Of a stretch of 64,000 nucleotides of DNA, positions 62,053 to 64,000 are shown one piece after another. Each line of letters opens with the position of its first letter. Position 1 is the first letter of the stretch. The DNA is from Dyadobacter sp. NIV53 (GTDB lineage Bacteria > Bacteroidota > Bacteroidia > Cytophagales > Spirosomataceae), in assembly GCF_019711195.1 (NCBI RefSeq), contig NZ_CP081299.1, forward strand, positions 6,110,501 to 6,174,500, given 5' to 3'. The position numbers and the translations under genes were made by a program. Under the pieces are notes generated by a model. That model saw only the letters and a program-made list of their open reading frames with translations. It searched no databases and was not told the DNA's origin.

Positions 62053-63510
62053 ATGAAAAAGATACTCATATATATACTGCTTGCCAGCCTGACTGCATGC
62101 AGCGATTTCCTTGAAGAAGATCCTAAAGGCGCCATTATTGGTACCAATGCCATTAGTAGTGTGGAAGGATTGGAAGCGGCATTAACCGGAACTTACAAAG
62201 GTTTGCTGAGAACCTGGTCAAGAGGTTTTCTGACTTCTTCCATGCAGGGGTTTGTAATGGGCGGCGACGATCTGACAACGCTTGTTGCAGGAAATAAATC
62301 AGATTTTCGCCAGCAGGACCAGTTTGTGGTAACATCGGGAAATTCTCATATCGCCATGATCTGGAACGGTTGCTATAAAACCATTCAGGGAGCCAATAAC
62401 ATTATCAACAACTATCAGAATACGACAGGTGATAAAGCCAGAATTGACCAGATTGTGGGCGAAGCATACTTTTTGAGAGGGTTGTCCTATTACTGGCTGG
62501 TGCGTGGATTTGGTAAAGTGCCTGTTATTTTATCTGCTGATTTCTCAACTGACTTGCTTACCATTGGCAAAAGTCCTGAAACAGAAGTTTATGCACTGAT
62601 TGAAGCTGATTTGCAAAAAGCAGAAGAATTGGTAGCCAATGTAAAGCGTGATCAGGGTCGGCCAAATAAGGGTTCGGTTAAAGCACTTTTGGCAGATGTA
62701 TACCTTACAGAAGGAGGATGGCCAATAAAAGACCCGACAAAATATGCACTGGCCGCTGCCAAAGCAAAAGAGGTAATTGATAACAAAGCAACATACGGTT
62801 TTGAACTGATTGATGATCTGAGCAAACTTTGGTCGCAGGGTGGTGCTTCCGCCATCGGTACATCGGAGGAGGTACTGTCGTTCCAGACCTCGGATCAGTA
62901 TGGAGGTTCTGCCAATGCATTTTGGGGTGATGCAGCCAGGCCGGGAGATGAAGGTGGCTGGGATGATTACTTTTCCGAAATCAATTTTTTTAACAATTTT
63001 CCCGAAGGAAAAAGAAAAGATGCTACGTTTTATACAGTATTTACAAAGAGCGATGGTAGTAAAGTAAACTGGCAAAACAGCCTTTCCAAACATCCATACT
63101 ACAAGAAATTCCGGCTGACTGTTCCTAACTATATATCTTCCATGCCGGTTCACATTATTCGTTATGCACACGTTTTGCTGATTTATGCAGAAGCGCAGGC
63201 AAGATCTGGCAGTACCCCTAATACGGAGGCCTACGCAGCACTGAACGCAGTTCGGGAAAGAGCGGGATTGAAGGCACTGACTGGTTTGACAAACGAAGGT
63301 TTTACAAAAGCAGTGGTAGATGAAAGATCCTGGGAATTTGCAGGTGAATTTACCCGGTGGTTTGACCTGGTTAGACTGGAATTGGTAGAAAGCGCCAATG
63401 CCAGTAAAAACGTGGACGACCTGAAACCGCTTGCTGCTATCGGCAAAGACAAATACCTTTTTCCTGTTCCCTTAACCGACGCAAATATTAACCCTAACCT
63501 TGGACAATAA
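62053..63510 (+). CDS. RagB/SusD-family surface lipoprotein
   Basis: A 485-residue lipoprotein. The lipobox ends at Cys16 in LLASLTACSDFLEEDPKG. The N-terminal SusD-like part has TPR-type helices (LTGTYKGLLRTW, YFLRGLSYYWLVRGFGKVPVIL) and the C-terminal RagB/SusD domain has YKKFRLTVPNYIS, LLIYAEAQARSGS, DERSWEFAGEFTRWFDLVR, typical of the family. It forms the lid of the adjacent SusC barrel and captures substrate at the cell surface. A strong terminator follows, separating the pair from the next gene. Confidence 0.95.
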   Translation: MKKILIYILLASLTACSDFLEEDPKGAIIGTNAISSVEGLEAALTGTYKGLLRTWSRGFLTSSMQGFVMGGDDLTTLVAGNKSDFRQQDQFVVTSGNSHIAMIWNGCYKTIQGANNIINNYQNTTGDKARIDQIVGEAYFLRGLSYYWLVRGFGKVPVILSADFSTDLLTIGKSPETEVYALIEADLQKAEELVANVKRDQGRPNKGSVKALLADVYLTEGGWPIKDPTKYALAAAKAKEVIDNKATYGFELIDDLSKLWSQGGASAIGTSEEVLSFQTSDQYGGSANAFWGDAARPGDEGGWDDYFSEINFFNNFPEGKRKDATFYTVFTKSDGSKVNWQNSLSKHPYYKKFRLTVPNYISSMPVHIIRYAHVLLIYAEAQARSGSTPNTEAYAALNAVRERAGLKALTGLTNEGFTKAVVDERSWEFAGEFTRWFDLVRLELVESANASKNVDDLKPLAAIGKDKYLFPVPLTDANINPNLGQ

Positions 63511-63525
63511 CAGCTCGTCTGTTAG

Positions 63526-63570
63526 TCTGGTAATTCTCTTTGTAATGAAAGAGGATTGCCAGATTTTTTT
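63526..63570 (+). terminator. Rho-independent terminator after the SusD gene
   Basis: tctggtaattctcttt (63526-63541) pairs with aaagaggattgccaga (63548-63563) with two G-U type mismatches, followed by seven T. It may act as a partial terminator that lowers expression of the downstream gene. Confidence 0.85.
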
Positions 63571-63728
63571 ATTACTATATTTTGCTGGTAGAATTGATGT
63601 GGCCATGGATAGCATTTTGGGTGTTGCATACCTACCGCATTGCCATCTTCGACCTCTGTTTATATTCTACCGATATTATGTCCCTGACCGGACTTGACAT
63701 GCAATTATTTTTTTATCAGGAACTATCA

Positions 63729-64000
63729 ATGAAAATAACCCACTTCTTTAAAATAACACAACGAACAATAATAATACTGGCAATTCTGATTCTTCAATTC
63801 ACAAACACAACTGCACAGAAAATTCAATCAAAAATCATTACTATGGATCAGATGATTGGTGCAAATGCGTTTGTGGATGATCCGGTCGATAAGATACAGG
63901 CTGTTGGTTTTATCAGGGAGTATCACAACTGGGATTGGGATGAATATGGCGATAACTATCAGGGTTATCCCAATAACCAAATGAAATGGGCACCTGGAAA
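63729..64000 (+). CDS. Secreted protein, 5' end only (runs off the window)
   Basis: The frame opens MKITHFFKITQRTIIILAILI, a long signal peptide cut near TTAQ. The mature part begins KIQSKIITMDQMIGANAF, then VGFIREYHNWDWDEYGDNY, and is open to the window edge (about 90 codons visible). Position after the SusC/SusD pair suggests a secreted enzyme or binding protein acting on the imported substrate. I do not recognise the family from this part. Confidence 0.7.
   Translation, partial: MKITHFFKITQRTIIILAILILQFTNTTAQKIQSKIITMDQMIGANAFVDDPVDKIQAVGFIREYHNWDWDEYGDNYQGYPNNQMKWAPG

Noticed and set aside
63500..63697. 65-codon frame after the SusD gene
   Set aside because: Overlaps the SusD stop and runs through a strong terminator hairpin; composition unlike a protein.
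1..64000. tRNA or rRNA genes, CRISPR arrays, insertion sequences, prophage genes
   Set aside because: No cloverleaf-like sequence, regularly spaced repeat array, transposase, integrase or phage structural gene was recognised by eye; a dedicated scan would be needed to exclude a missed tRNA.

Overview
The window looks like a chromosomal stretch from a Bacteroidota bacterium, most likely order Cytophagales (a Dyadobacter/Spirosoma-type organism). The evidence is a FecR-type regulator with a SusC/SusD pair, many secreted alpha/beta hydrolases and glycosidases, TAnnTTTG-type -7 boxes, families largely confined to Bacteroidota (DUF6660, YtxJ-type proteins), A+T-rich DNA and weak Shine-Dalgarno signals. 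I saw no tRNA, rRNA, CRISPR array, insertion sequence or prophage.

Layout. 0-10 kb: a large unknown protein with a possible flavin TIM barrel, a FucP-type sugar symporter with a ROK sugar kinase, YceI, an FMN reductase, a broken DUF1624/HGSNAT-like membrane gene, and an esterase/SMP-30 fusion. 9-20 kb: mostly leftward genes for a hydrolase, an AlkZ-like winged-helix protein, a truncated haemoglobin and a glycosidase-like protein; then an Omp85-type barrel, a divergent MFS/DeoR pair and a GMC dehydrogenase with its Tat-type small subunit. 20-28 kb: YtxJ, an exported aminotransferase, and a rightward cluster resembling quinone detoxification (ring-cleaving dioxygenase, carboxylesterase, pirin, receiver-like protein, Crp/Fnr regulator). 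27.6-31.7 kb: a compact leftward group of a ModE-type regulator, a TonB receptor, a di-haem peroxidase and a molybdopterin-fold protein. 31.8-47.5 kb: two single-domain response regulators, a desaturase, esterases, a multi-PAS histidine kinase, a Gfo/Idh oxidoreductase, SDR proteins and a YciE-type protein. 47.5-56 kb: a large GH2 enzyme, a Ser/Thr/Pro-rich secreted protein and a heavy-metal RND efflux operon with a DUF6660 gene. 56.6-64 kb: an HD phosphohydrolase, then FecR-SusC-SusD and the start of a secreted protein that runs off the window.

The most striking feature is that seven unrelated genes are each broken by the apparent loss of one base in an A or T run (near 6118, 29064, 35201, 37549, 42935, 45839 and 55186). 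In every case one extra base restores a normal family-length protein. An eighth gene has an in-frame TAG (44628). The uniform direction and sequence context point to homopolymer under-calling in the sequence, with real decay or programmed slippage as less likely alternatives.

The best candidate for an undescribed system is the ModE/TonB receptor/di-haem peroxidase/molybdopterin-fold group. It has an operator-like inverted repeat at the receptor's predicted transcription start and could be a regulated outer-membrane uptake pathway for an oxyanion, metal complex or cofactor.
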